From assembly GCA_963759875.1 (NCBI GenBank), contig CAVXBB010000016.1:744001-808000 (forward strand): 64,000 nucleotides of DNA. Reading direction: 5' to 3'. Every line of letters begins with the position of its first letter. Within the stretch, counting starts at the first letter, position 1. Positions 18,570 to 27,725 of this stretch are shown one piece after another. Below the pieces are notes generated by a model that was not told the DNA's origin, did no database searches, and saw nothing but the letters and a program-made list of their open reading frames with translations. This DNA is from JAFAGX01 sp963759875 (GTDB lineage Bacteria > Acidobacteriota > Terriglobia > Terriglobales > Acidobacteriaceae). The translations under genes and the position numbers were made by a program.

Positions 18570-18964
18570 GGGACGGAAAAGTGCTGGCCATCAATCCGAC
18601 AGTCGGAAGTTACGTTTCCGCACAAGGAGCGTACGACAGCTACACGGAAAGCATGACGCCCGTAATCGTTCTGGGCAGTTCCGAGAGCGAGTTAAACGTG
18701 CGCGCGTACGTGGATGAGATCCTCGTCTCTCATCTTCCCGCGCCTGACAAAATGAAGGCGCAAATGAGCGTTCGTGGGTCAAATGTGAAAGTCGACCTGG
18801 AGTACGTGCGCACACAGCCGATCATTTCACCCAAGATCGAACTTTCCAACCAGCGCCAAGAACGCGTGGACGTCCGCGTTCTCCCGATCATCTTCAAGGT
18901 CAAGCCGGTCAAGGGCGCCAATCTCTATCCCGGCCAATTGGTGGATGTCTACATCGGAGGCTGA
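18563..18964 (+). pseudogene. HlyD/RND periplasmic adaptor, C-terminal fragment
   Basis: From about DGKVLAINPTVGSYVS through SELNVRAYVDE to GANLYPGQLVDVYIGG this is the lipoyl/beta-barrel and membrane-proximal part of a membrane fusion protein. These proteins bridge inner-membrane pumps and TolC-type channels. The first half, including the signal peptide and first hairpin arm, is missing; the residues before DGK derive from sequence antisense to the nucleosidase fragment. The stop is 1 base from the next gene's ATG. The expected pump gene is not next to it. Confidence 0.75.
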
Positions 18965-18965
18965 T

Positions 18966-20372
18966 ATGCATCGCTCTACAGATTTTGTGATTGCGCTCAT
19001 CGTTGCGGTTGTCGCGCTCTGCTCTTTTGCAGTCGCAGGGAACAAAGAACGTCCCAGCGTGCAAACGCCACAGACGTTCAAGGAACTCGGTAATTGGAAG
19101 CCGAGCGAACCGGGCGATCAACTCAGTAAAGGAAAGTGGTGGGAGCGATTCAACGATCCGCAACTGAACCGATTGGAAGAGTCGCTCGGCATCTCTAATC
19201 AGAACATCGCGGCGGCGATCGCGAACGTCGAGGCCTCTCGTGCGATCGTACGCCAGTCGCGCTCGCAATATTTCCCGCTTGTGACGGCGGGTGCCTCCTT
19301 CACGCGTTCGCGGCAGCCGATAGGGCCGAGCGGCGCAACGGCGAGCACATACTCAGGCACACTCGATGCTTCCTGGGAGCCCGATGTGTTTGGCCGTGTA
19401 AGAAGCGCTGTGAAGGCCGGCAGGTATGGTGTCCAGGTGAGTCTTGCGGACTTGGAGAACGTGCGTCTGTCCGCGCAAGCGGATCTTGCAAACGATTACT
19501 TCCTAATGAGAGTGCAAGACAGTCTGCAGCAAATCCTCGACACGACAGTCAGCGCCTACCAAGATGCTCTGGATGTGGCTCGTGCTCGCTATGCTGCTGG
19601 ACTCGATTCAGACGAATCGGTCGCGCAAGCCGAGACACAACTCGAAACTACGCGGGCTCAATCTGTAAACGCCGGTGTGCTGCGCGCCCAATACGAGCAC
19701 GCAATCGCCGTACTGATCGGACAGCCGGCTTCCAGCTTCACGGTGGCGCCGCAAGTCATCGCGTTGAATCCCGCTGCCGTTCCCGTTGGTGTTCCATCGG
19801 AACTGCTGGAACGGCGTCCGGACATCGCAGCCGAGGAACGCGCCGTTATGCAAGCCAACGCTCAGGTTGGCTTGAGTAAGAAAGCTTTCTTTCCCACGCT
19901 CCTGCTGACTGTCAGCGGCGGATTCCAGGGCAATTCCATCTCAGACTGGTTCAACTGGCCGGATCGCGTTTGGTCCATTGGTACGAGCCTCACGCAGACT
20001 ATTTTCGATGGCGGGTCACGACGTGCGACGGTGCAGCAGGCACAAGCAGTGTACGAGGGAACTGTCGCCAATTATCGTCAGACCGTTCTCACAGCTTTCC
20101 AACAGGTGGAAGACAATCTCGCAGCCGTTCGCATCTTGTCCGACGTGATCCGTGAGCAGGACTCAGGAGTCGAATCGGCAAGAAGAACCCTTGGAGAAGC
20201 CGATGTTCGATATCGTTCCGGCATCGATCCATACCTGAACGTGATCACTGCTCAAACTGCTCTCCTGAATGCTCAAGAGGCGGCGTTGACGTTCCGGCAA
20301 CAACAGATCACGGCAAGCGTGAATTTAGTTAAGGCCCTGGGCGGCGGATGGGACGAGTCTCAGCTCCATTGA
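18966..20372 (+). CDS. TolC/NodT-type outer-membrane efflux protein
   Basis: The protein (468 aa from this ATG) has an N-terminal signal with a possible lipobox around ALCSF. It has two outer-membrane efflux repeats: residues about 60-240 (RLEESLGISNQNIAAAIANV...) and about 260-455 (ELLERRPDIAAEERAVMQAN, the conserved RPDI motif), with GTSLTQTIFDGGSRRATVQQ in the second. It forms the trimeric channel of tripartite efflux. The start is chosen because the adaptor's stop overlaps it; a longer frame to 18945 would lack a signal peptide. Confidence 0.88.
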   Translation: MHRSTDFVIALIVAVVALCSFAVAGNKERPSVQTPQTFKELGNWKPSEPGDQLSKGKWWERFNDPQLNRLEESLGISNQNIAAAIANVEASRAIVRQSRSQYFPLVTAGASFTRSRQPIGPSGATASTYSGTLDASWEPDVFGRVRSAVKAGRYGVQVSLADLENVRLSAQADLANDYFLMRVQDSLQQILDTTVSAYQDALDVARARYAAGLDSDESVAQAETQLETTRAQSVNAGVLRAQYEHAIAVLIGQPASSFTVAPQVIALNPAAVPVGVPSELLERRPDIAAEERAVMQANAQVGLSKKAFFPTLLLTVSGGFQGNSISDWFNWPDRVWSIGTSLTQTIFDGGSRRATVQQAQAVYEGTVANYRQTVLTAFQQVEDNLAAVRILSDVIREQDSGVESARRTLGEADVRYRSGIDPYLNVITAQTALLNAQEAALTFRQQQITASVNLVKALGGGWDESQLH

Positions 20373-20419
20373 TGATGACTTGCATTTGCTTTTCTCAGGA
20401 ACGAGAAAAAGGAGAAGAC

Positions 20420-20968
20420 GTGTGTAATAAGTTGCTCAATACGGCGAGGCTCGGATCTATATGCGTGCTGCTCATATGCTCCTCAGCTTTTGCGATGTCT
20501 CGACGCCTGCGGGCAGACAAGGAAGGGGCGGTTCGCGAACTGATTTCGAAGTGGATTGATGCCTATCAGCATCTCGATGCCAAACAGGTTGCCAAACTCG
20601 AAACGCCGGATATGGAAACCGTAGACCGCTTCGGCGAGTTGCATGTGCCATCGGGACGAGATGAAAACGAAAGGCTCTGGTCAGATAGTTTCGAAGTAAT
20701 TTCTGGAAATGCTGAGCACCCGGTTGTAACGATCGATCACATCCGACTCATTCGACCAGATGTTGCAATCGTGCAAATCATTTGGAGATATCCGAATGGA
20801 ATTCTGCTCGTGGATGGCGAGCGCCTTCCTCCTTTCTCGCAGACCGATACTTTTGTGGTGATCAAGTCACACGGAACGTGGTTGGTCGCAGCGCACAACA
20901 TGCAGGAAAAGAAAGACAGCTCGACAAGGTCCAAGCCGGGTTGTGATGAACAGGTGAGCAAAAGATGA
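20420..20968 (+). CDS. Exported NTF2/SnoaL-like protein
   Basis: A GTG start preceded by AAAAGGAGAAGAC gives 182 residues with a signal peptide (SICVLLICSSAFA). The mature part, with ELISKWIDAYQHLDAKQVAK, a middle strand region and TDTFVVIKSHGTWLVAAHNM, has the cone-shaped alpha+beta pattern of DUF4440/SnoaL-like proteins. Members are often small-molecule binding or enzymatic; nothing here identifies the ligand. The stop overlaps the MFS gene start (ATGA), so the efflux gene, this gene and the transporter form one transcript. Confidence 0.7.
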   Translation: MCNKLLNTARLGSICVLLICSSAFAMSRRLRADKEGAVRELISKWIDAYQHLDAKQVAKLETPDMETVDRFGELHVPSGRDENERLWSDSFEVISGNAEHPVVTIDHIRLIRPDVAIVQIIWRYPNGILLVDGERLPPFSQTDTFVVIKSHGTWLVAAHNMQEKKDSSTRSKPGCDEQVSKR

Positions 20969-22350
20969 GTTCCGCCAATACACGCGTCGGGTCAGAACAA
21001 GGACCGGAACAGAGGACACAATCCGGACGGATGGACCGCCGCGGAGCGTTGGCGGCAGAGGTGCCAGAGACAAGCGCACACGGCGTCATTCGTGTGCTGC
21101 GCAATCGCGAGTTCGCACTTTTCTGGAGCGGACAAGCCATTTCACAGACCGGGACCTGGATGCAGCAGTTTGCGCAGGGATGGGTTGTCACCACTCTGGC
21201 CGGTTCCGCATTCGCACTGGCGTCAGTTAACTTTGCAGCCTCCATTCCTATGTTGCTATTGATGCCATTCGGCGGGGTTGTTGCGGACCGCATGGAGCGG
21301 CGCCGAATCCTGCTGGTTACACAATGGGTGATGGCTTTGCTCGCAGTGCTGATGGGTGTGCTGATCCATGCGGGTCGGCTCCAACTTTGGCACGTATGGG
21401 TCATAGCACTCCTGCTCGGCGTCGCCACCGCGTACGACATGCCAGCGTACCAGTCGTTCTACCCACAGCTCGTTGAACCGGAAGACCTGCCACGAGCAAT
21501 AGCGCTGAACCAGGCGAGCTTTCACGGCTCTCGCATAATAGGTCCGGCCCTTGCCTCCTCGTTAGTAGCCCGATGGGGGATGGCGGCCGCATTCTTGGCT
21601 AATGCCGCCAGCTTCCTTGCTGTGATTGGCAGCTTGCTGGCGATCAAGCCCAGAGCTGTCGCTTCAGGGGGACGGCTGAACACGCGCCAATTTATGGCCG
21701 AGGGAGTGCGATATGTCCGAGAGCGCCAGAACCTCATGGCCCTGTTTGGGCTGACCGCTATCACGACCGTATTTGTTTTCCCAAACGTGACAGTGCTGAT
21801 GCCGTTCTACGTGAATCATGTGCTACATGTAGGGCCGTCAGGGCTCGGTGTCATCATGGCAGTTTCCGGGGCCGGCGCATTAGCTGGAGCGATGTCTCTT
21901 GTCGTCCTCCCGCGCAGCGTCCGTGTGCGATGGATCATCGTCGCGTTAGGCTTGGTTACGCTTACTCTGTTTGTCCTTGGCTGGTCTCGCCACTTGTCAT
22001 TGTGCATAGCAGTGGCTGGGATCTTGTCGTTCGGAGTCGCCAGTTCCTTGGGCGTGGCGTCAGTGATGGTTCAGGAGAGTGTTCCTGACGCGTTTAGAGG
22101 CCGAGTGATGAGTCTCTATGGCTTAGCGTTCACAGGCCTGATGCCGTTCGCCGCGCTAGTGGTCGCAAGGCTTGCGGGTGTAGTCGGAATGCGTCGGGAG
22201 CTTCTACTTGCCGCAGTGGCCTACTGCCTGTCCGGCATGCTATTGATGCCAGTGCTCCGCAGAACGAATCGCGAAACGCACTCCCTCGCCTCTGTAGCGG
22301 AGCATCTGGTGAAAGACCAGGCGCTCGACATCGATAACCCCGATTGTTAG
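20965..22350 (+). CDS. MFS transporter, EntS/MFS_3 type
   Basis: The 461-residue protein has about 12 hydrophobic segments beginning at FALFWSGQAISQTGTWMQQF, the signature opening of the enterobactin-exporter-like MFS group. Other family marks are the loop GGVVADRMERRRIL between helices 2 and 3, and PEDLPRAIALNQASFHGSRI. It probably exports a siderophore-like or drug-like compound using the proton gradient. The genes before it encode a truncated adaptor and a TolC-like channel, so it could supply the pump of a rearranged export system. Confidence 0.88.
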   Translation: MSSANTRVGSEQGPEQRTQSGRMDRRGALAAEVPETSAHGVIRVLRNREFALFWSGQAISQTGTWMQQFAQGWVVTTLAGSAFALASVNFAASIPMLLLMPFGGVVADRMERRRILLVTQWVMALLAVLMGVLIHAGRLQLWHVWVIALLLGVATAYDMPAYQSFYPQLVEPEDLPRAIALNQASFHGSRIIGPALASSLVARWGMAAAFLANAASFLAVIGSLLAIKPRAVASGGRLNTRQFMAEGVRYVRERQNLMALFGLTAITTVFVFPNVTVLMPFYVNHVLHVGPSGLGVIMAVSGAGALAGAMSLVVLPRSVRVRWIIVALGLVTLTLFVLGWSRHLSLCIAVAGILSFGVASSLGVASVMVQESVPDAFRGRVMSLYGLAFTGLMPFAALVVARLAGVVGMRRELLLAAVAYCLSGMLLMPVLRRTNRETHSLASVAEHLVKDQALDIDNPDC

Positions 22351-22463
22351 TGGTTGACGGGCAAACCAGAAGTCAACTTCCCAATTGCCGACTAACCACC
22401 CCAAAACCGCCCAATGTGTGCCGGCCGGCAAACAAGCTTTCACTATACCTTCTGTTCCTGAAG

Positions 22464-23150
22464 CTATTCTCGGGCGGCACGCTCCAAACGCGCCCGGTGC
22501 AGGATGCGGATCTGCTTTCTTTTCACTTCAATAATGCCTGCCTTCTTGAGTTCTCCTAGCGCTGCTGTCGCTGACTCCCGATAAACATGCAGGCGCTGCG
22601 CAAGCTCCTTGTGCGTTATATCGTGGATCAGATCCCCATCCGCTCTCTCCAGCAGCAGGTTGGCCAAGCGCGGAATCAACTGTTGGAACGAGGTGGCATC
22701 CAAGTCCTTCAGCACGTGAACAAATCGCTGGCTTACCAGGTCGAGCAGCCGCCGAACGATGATGGGATGTTGTTCAAGGAGCGCCTCCAGGTCCGATCGA
22801 GAAACGATCCGAATGCGCGAAGGCTTGGCTGCTTGCGCACAGCAGTGGTAGAGGCCTTGGCCGACGCAGCCCATTTCGCCAAACACCGCGGGCGACTTCA
22901 GTTCGGCGATAATTAACTTTTTCCCGCCGGATGTCCGGAACGTTTGCACCGCCCCCTTTTCCAACAGGAACAGTGCCTCGCCGGTTCCCCCCGTCTTGAA
23001 GAAAACATGCCCGGCGGGGAAGTCCCGGACCTTGCTCCTCTCTTCAATCGTTTGCAAGCAGGCCGCCGGAAGCCCTTGGAACAATTCCAGCGCAGAAAGC
23101 GCAGCAGCGTCCCCGAAGCTTTCGGCCTGAGCCACTTGTCTCTCCTTCAA
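22464..23150 (-). CDS. Crp/Fnr-family transcription regulator
   Basis: The 228-residue protein has an N-terminal cyclic-nucleotide-binding-like barrel (FPAGHVFFKTGGTGEALFLL, VFGEMGCVGQ), a long dimer helix and a C-terminal winged helix with HKELAQRLHVYRESATAALG. There is no Fnr-type N-terminal Cys cluster, so it is not an iron-sulphur sensor of the classical kind. It is convergent with the MFS gene and divergent from the hydrolase gene at 23420; the 270-base gap between the latter two probably holds its own operator. Confidence 0.88.
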   Translation of the reverse strand: MKERQVAQAESFGDAAALSALELFQGLPAACLQTIEERSKVRDFPAGHVFFKTGGTGEALFLLEKGAVQTFRTSGGKKLIIAELKSPAVFGEMGCVGQGLYHCCAQAAKPSRIRIVSRSDLEALLEQHPIIVRRLLDLVSQRFVHVLKDLDATSFQQLIPRLANLLLERADGDLIHDITHKELAQRLHVYRESATAALGELKKAGIIEVKRKQIRILHRARLERAARE

Positions 23151-23419
23151 AGCTCCTCCCCCTCTCCCTTGGGAAGGTCTGATTAAGACCCTGGGTATCT
23201 CCGTGCCCCGTTTGCGCCGTGGTTCTAGCTACTTCTTCGGCACTTAATCATTGTTTCCCAAGGCCTTCCTGTGCTGGAAGTGTAAGCCAGATTACACCCA
23301 TTCCCCGCAACCCACTTGCGATCACTGAATCGAATCGAGGGAAGCAAAACTCGGAATGGTCTTTGCGCCCCAGGTTTCGACCGACGTGCCGACAAATCCG
23401 AACTAGAACAGGAGAACTT

Positions 23420-24325
23420 ATGAAGTTGCATGACTCGCAGAATACCGTCAAGTATGGAACCGCACTCGTTGACGGGCTCAACATCGCCTATCGCGAAGCT
23501 GGCAATCCCTCTCACCCCAAACTCGTCCTGCTCCATGGATTCCCCGCTTCCTCACACCAATATCGGAATCTCATTCCCGCGCTGGCCGATCGCTTTCACG
23601 TCATTGCTCCGGACTATCCGGGCTTCGGCAACAGCGATATGCCCGATCCGGCGAAATTTGCCTATACCTTCGACCGGCTCTCGGAGGTCACAGAACAGTT
23701 TCTGAGGCAAAAGGGCTTTAGTCGCTACGGGTTATTCGTTCAAGACTACGGCGGCCCGGTCGGCTTCAGAATTGTCACGCGCCATCCGGAAGCGCTCGAG
23801 TGGCTCATCATCCAAAACACCAATGCCTACGAAATCGGGTTCACGGACGCATGGGGAGGTCTGCGCAATGCCCTCTGGAAAGATCGCACGCCCGAGACGG
23901 AACAAGGCGTAGCCGGCTTACTCGAATTCGACACCATCAAGGCGGTGTACCTCCATGGTCATAAGCTTCCGGAATTGATCAGCCCGGACAACTGGAACAT
24001 GGACTTCCGCTTCATGGAGCGGCCCAACGCGCGCCGCGTCCAGATGGACCTTTTCTACGACTACCGGACGAACGTCACGCTCTACCCAAAGTGGCAAAAC
24101 TTTCTCCGCGAACGCCAGCCGGAGACAATCATCTTCTGGGGACAAAATGACATCTTCTTTACCCAGGCAGGTGGAGAAGCCTACTTGAAGGATATTCCGC
24201 ACGCCGAGATGCATCGGCTCGAATCCGGCCATTTCGCAGTCGAAGACAGCCTCGAGGAAATCGTCGAAAACATGCGTCGCTTCTATGATGAGAAGGTGAC
24301 GGCAAAGAAGAGGAAAACAGCGTAG
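23420..24325 (+). CDS. Alpha/beta hydrolase, haloalkane dehalogenase/epoxide hydrolase group
   Basis: The ATG at 23420 follows AGGAG at good spacing and gives 301 residues. Motifs are the oxyanion segment LLHGFPASSHQYRNLI, nucleophile elbow FVQDYGGPVG (Asp nucleophile, as in dehalogenases and epoxide hydrolases, not Ser), a cap domain at about 130-200, and the terminal His in ESGHFAVED. An Asp nucleophile implies attack on a carbon-halogen or epoxide bond. A longer frame upstream lacks a signal peptide or recognisable homology, so I reject it. Confidence 0.85.
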   Translation: MKLHDSQNTVKYGTALVDGLNIAYREAGNPSHPKLVLLHGFPASSHQYRNLIPALADRFHVIAPDYPGFGNSDMPDPAKFAYTFDRLSEVTEQFLRQKGFSRYGLFVQDYGGPVGFRIVTRHPEALEWLIIQNTNAYEIGFTDAWGGLRNALWKDRTPETEQGVAGLLEFDTIKAVYLHGHKLPELISPDNWNMDFRFMERPNARRVQMDLFYDYRTNVTLYPKWQNFLRERQPETIIFWGQNDIFFTQAGGEAYLKDIPHAEMHRLESGHFAVEDSLEEIVENMRRFYDEKVTAKKRKTA

Positions 24326-24360
24326 AGGACTTCACGCTGCGTCTGCAACGGAAGCTACCA

Positions 24361-25002
24361 ATGAACGTGGCTGAAATTTGGCGCTATCCGGTAAAGTCGA
24401 TGGGCGGTGAAAGACTTGACCACGCCTCGCTGGGTGACCTGGGAATCGCAGGCGACCGGGTGGTTCACGTGGAAGATGCCCGTGGCCGTGTGGTGACTTC
24501 GCGGACCCACCCACGTTTGCTGGGGCATCACGCCACGCTCGATGCCTCGGGCGAACCGAGAATCGACGACCTGCTTTGGAGCGAACCGCAGGCACTGGAG
24601 CAGGTAGTCGACATTGCCGGGCCGGGCGCAAGGTTGGTTCACGATGAATCGGCCGAACGCTTTGACGTTTTGCCGCTGCTGGTGGCAACGGAGGGCGCCA
24701 TCCGCGCCTTCGGTCACGATGGAAGGCGCTTGCGTCCGAACATTGTCGTCGGCGGTGTAGAGGGCTTGGCCGAGCGCGACTGGCCTGGCCATCGCCTACG
24801 AATCGGAAAGGTGCTGATCGGGATCGAGGATCTGCGCATGCGCTGCGTGATGACGACCTTCGATCCCGACACACAGCGGCAAGACCGCAACGTGCTCAAA
24901 GAGATCGTTCGGAAATTCGGCGGCAAGCTGGCCTTGAACTGCTACGTGATTGAAGGCGGAGAAATTCGGGTTGACGACAAGGTCCAACTCATAGACGCTT
25001 AA
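24361..25002 (+). CDS. MOSC-domain protein (molybdenum cofactor sulfurase C-terminal type)
   Basis: The frame of 213 aa starts with the beta-barrel MOSC_N motif IWRYPVKSMGGE and ends with the MOSC core: RPNIVVGGVEG, DLRMRCVMTTFDPDT (the conserved Cys that carries sulfur or binds the cofactor) and NCYVIEGGEIRVDDKV. Family members bind or transfer the molybdenum cofactor (mARC, YiiM, YcbX-like). It follows the hydrolase by 35 bases on the same strand and probably shares its transcript. Confidence 0.85.
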   Translation: MNVAEIWRYPVKSMGGERLDHASLGDLGIAGDRVVHVEDARGRVVTSRTHPRLLGHHATLDASGEPRIDDLLWSEPQALEQVVDIAGPGARLVHDESAERFDVLPLLVATEGAIRAFGHDGRRLRPNIVVGGVEGLAERDWPGHRLRIGKVLIGIEDLRMRCVMTTFDPDTQRQDRNVLKEIVRKFGGKLALNCYVIEGGEIRVDDKVQLIDA

Positions 25003-25013
25003 CTCATAAAAGA

Positions 25014-25586
25014 TTGACTCCACGCCGCACATCCCGCAGCGACTCGGCGGCCGCCCGCGAACGTCTGCGCAGACGCTACCGTCCGCCGCAGGTGCAATTG
25101 CTCTTCGTTGGCGAGTCGTCGCCCGCCTCGGGGAGATTTTTTTATCGGGCCGACTCTGGCCTTTACCGTGCCATTCGAGACACTTTCCTCGCCGCGCTTC
25201 CCAGTCTCCGGGGCTGTGACTTCCTGAAATCATTTCGCGACCTTGGTTGTTATCTCGTTGATCTGTGTGAAATGCCGGTGGATCGGCTCCCGAGGGAGCA
25301 GCGAAAGGCGTCGTATGCAGGCCGCGAAGCTCATCTCGCCCGGATACTCAAGCAACATCAGCCGAAAATCGTGATTACAGTGGTTCGGTCGATCGCCGCC
25401 AATGTCAGACACTCTCAAGAGCAGGCGGGCTGGAGAGGAATACATCTTGAACTTCCTTATCCTGGACGATGGTGGCGTCATCGAATGGCATTTGAAAAAG
25501 CACTCACACCTGTTCTGCTTGGAGAGCTTGGGCAAGGGTCGAGGTCTGATCGATTACGGGCGGATGACGGGCTAACCGGAAGTTAG
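25014..25586 (+). CDS. Conserved hypothetical, uracil-DNA-glycosylase-fold-like
   Basis: The frame (190 aa, TTG start, 12 bases after the MOSC gene) opens with an Arg/Ser-rich stretch and then LLFVGESSPASGRFFY, a strand plus loop resembling motif 1 of the uracil-DNA glycosylase superfamily. Further features are FLKSFRDLGCYLVDLC and KIVITVVRSIAANVR. The catalytic residues of UDG families 1-6 cannot be assigned, so function is open. The last 15 residues are low in homology-like character and may extend past the original end. Confidence 0.55.
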   Translation: MTPRRTSRSDSAAARERLRRRYRPPQVQLLFVGESSPASGRFFYRADSGLYRAIRDTFLAALPSLRGCDFLKSFRDLGCYLVDLCEMPVDRLPREQRKASYAGREAHLARILKQHQPKIVITVVRSIAANVRHSQEQAGWRGIHLELPYPGRWWRHRMAFEKALTPVLLGELGQGSRSDRLRADDGLTGS

Positions 25587-25718
25587 GTTTTAATGCTCTA
25601 ACGCGGACCCCGACGATGTTGTCCAGAAGTCCTCTTCGAGGAGATCTCCGCGAAGTTTGGGGGGAGCTTCAGGCTGCACCTGTACGCGTCAGCGACTACA
25701 ACCGGGTTGTGACTCGGA

Positions 25719-26414
25719 TCAATCCTCAAAATACTGAGTGACCATGTTCTTATGCGTCTGAATGCGCTCGGTCAAATACTCAATTGTCTGAGAACGCTTT
25801 CCACACCAATCGAGGTGATCGAGAAGTTTGCTCTTCAATGTGGTCCACGTCGCTTGAGCGCCAGCGCTGCCGGTCCCCCATTTCCACCACACCCAGTGGA
25901 GGGGCTCGATGCCGACCGGTGCGAATACGCGAGCAGATTCATGAACGAACAATCCAAATGGAGGCGCTCCTCGTTCTGCAAGATGCGCTTGGACCATCGG
26001 CATCCCGAGGAGGATCTTATCTCGATGAGCTGGGTGGTTTTGGAGTTCCAGTGAACACGGTCCACAATCTCGACCATGTATTACGGGACCGAAGGCGAGT
26101 CCTCCACGGATACAAAAGCGATGGTGTGATTCTGTTTCGGCGTTGAACTCGTCGGCGACCGCCTTAAAGACCCCCCTAAGAAAATCAAGCATTGCATTTC
26201 GATCTTGACACGCGACATAGAATCCATCCATCACAGGGTAAAGATGTATGTTTGGCGTTGCCGCTTGAAGGGCGGCTATGTGGAGCTTGAATATGAAATT
26301 CGCTGTCGCGCTAATGGAGCGGGACATGGAAGACTGGGTGCCCATGACATCGACCCATGCCACATATTCTGATTGCATCTGCGGCAGGTTATCAGCGTTG
26401 AACGGAATCGGCAT
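25719..26414 (-). CDS. Degenerate class III nucleotide-cyclase-like protein
   Basis: The 231-residue protein has the pattern YVAWVDVMGTQ (first strand with Asp), HLYPVMDGFYVAC (central hairpin) and FCIRGGLAFGPVIHG (the RGG...G segment) found in class III adenylate/guanylate cyclase folds and in cyclase-like proteins of defence loci. Only some metal-binding and substrate residues are evident, so activity is uncertain. It is followed by no partner downstream; upstream on the same strand is the predicted-nuclease gene at 26525-27725, so they probably form a two-gene unit. About 130 bases to the right end of the UDG-like gene (25587-25718) hold no gene. Confidence 0.45.
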   Translation of the reverse strand: MPIPFNADNLPQMQSEYVAWVDVMGTQSSMSRSISATANFIFKLHIAALQAATPNIHLYPVMDGFYVACQDRNAMLDFLRGVFKAVADEFNAETESHHRFCIRGGLAFGPVIHGRDCGPCSLELQNHPAHRDKILLGMPMVQAHLAERGAPPFGLFVHESARVFAPVGIEPLHWVWWKWGTGSAGAQATWTTLKSKLLDHLDWCGKRSQTIEYLTERIQTHKNMVTQYFED

Positions 26415-26524
26415 CGCCCTATCCTAGCAAACCTCTCAACGCATAGCTGGCAAGCGCCCGACCCGCCGATGTACGCGGAACGATGCAAGCCGCATGTCGT
26501 GCCAAGGGTCTTGGCTGGCGCGGA

Positions 26525-27725
26525 CTAGTTCGCGCGCGAGCGTTCCTTGCTGTGGAGCAGCAAGAGGTAAATCCAGATCTCCAGTTGGGCCATCTGGATG
26601 CGGACAAGTTCAGGATCATCCGCAAACGTATGCACGAACTTCTGCGTACGGTTTACGCTTTCGCTGAATTGCAGCAGCGTGTCAGCTTCGCCCGCTCTTT
26701 CCTCGCCCAGGACGTAATCGAGCCGCATCCGACGAGTCGGCTGGGCAATGTTTTTCGGACGGGCTTGCCAAATAGCAGTAGTTTTAACCTCGGCGTCCGG
26801 AGCAAGCGCGTGCAGAATGTCCGTAAATAGTTCGCGGATGCCTGCCATACCAAGCCGGGCGCCAGCTATACCGCCGCCCCCCAGATTCCGCCACGCCTGC
26901 CGGCGGAGTTCGAGCAGGCGCTCGTCGAAATCCCGCAACGCTAGTTCAAGTTTCTCGCCAATCTCTTCATCGCGGTGCGGCTTGCCGTGCCCTGCCCGCT
27001 CGCCGCCTTCCGAGGGTGGCAGGCGTGGCGGCAGACGGCAGACCAGCTCGGCGTGGTCGAAGACGAACCTGGCTCGCGACCGCCAGTCGATCCGGGGACA
27101 CCGTCGCGTGAGGCAGGATCGCTGTCGCGTGGAACGTCTCCAGTGCCGCGGTATTAAGGACGCAATCCTCAAGCAGCTGAGCGCGACTGGCCAGCACGTT
27201 ACCGGGCCAGTTGAGCACAGCGGTTTCGGGAATGGTGAAATTGATTCGCGCCATCTCCGCGATCTCGGCAGTGACGGACTCGAAATCGTGGAGCCACTTT
27301 TGGTCTGCAAGCCTCAGTGCATCCAAGGCTAGCCGATGGGAATCAAGCTGCGATGCGAAGTGCATCCCAATCTCTGCAACAGTGGTGCGAAGCGGGGTAA
27401 GGGTCTGGGCAAATTCCACCTCGATGCTCGCAGTCATCTCGGATAGACGCGCAGCATTGGCTTGACACGCGCGGAATTCCGGACTCATCTGAAAAGAAGC
27501 AATTGCACGGGACGCGAGGTTCAGTTCCTTGACCAAGGGGCTCGATGCGAGATCTATGGATAACTTTTCTATAGCGAGCGCACTCGTCGGAACCAGGATG
27601 TCTACCGCGCGCGTCTGCCTCAGGAGGCGTTCCAATTCCGGTTGAGCGAACCGCAGTTGGCGCTCGGCGTTGCCCATAAGATTGAGTTCGGTCAGGAGCC
27701 GCAGAATGGAGTCCACTTCTTTCAT
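26525..27725 (-). pseudogene. Predicted pPIWI-associated nuclease-like protein, one frameshift
   Basis: Two overlapping frames join into about 400 residues. The N-terminal half (27725 to about 27095) is helical: RLLTELNLMGNAERQLRFAQ, and Leu-rich repeats of helices to FHATAILPHATVSP. The C-terminal half starts RIDWRSRARFVFDHAELV and runs through GARLGMAGIRELFTDILHAL, PTRRMRLDYVL and HTFADDPELVRIQMAQLEIW. That tail resembles the 'predicted pPIWI-associating nuclease' families (from memory). The break is at the GGGG run 27094-27097 on the plus strand; one extra base restores a single frame. It is upstream of the cyclase-like gene. Confidence 0.5.

Noticed and set aside
22464..23150. Fnr-type oxygen sensor
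   Set aside because: The N-terminal cysteine cluster needed for the iron-sulfur centre is absent.
23219..23419. N-terminal extension of the alpha/beta hydrolase
   Set aside because: The extension has no hydrolase or signal-peptide character, and the internal ATG at 23420 has a good AGGAG site.
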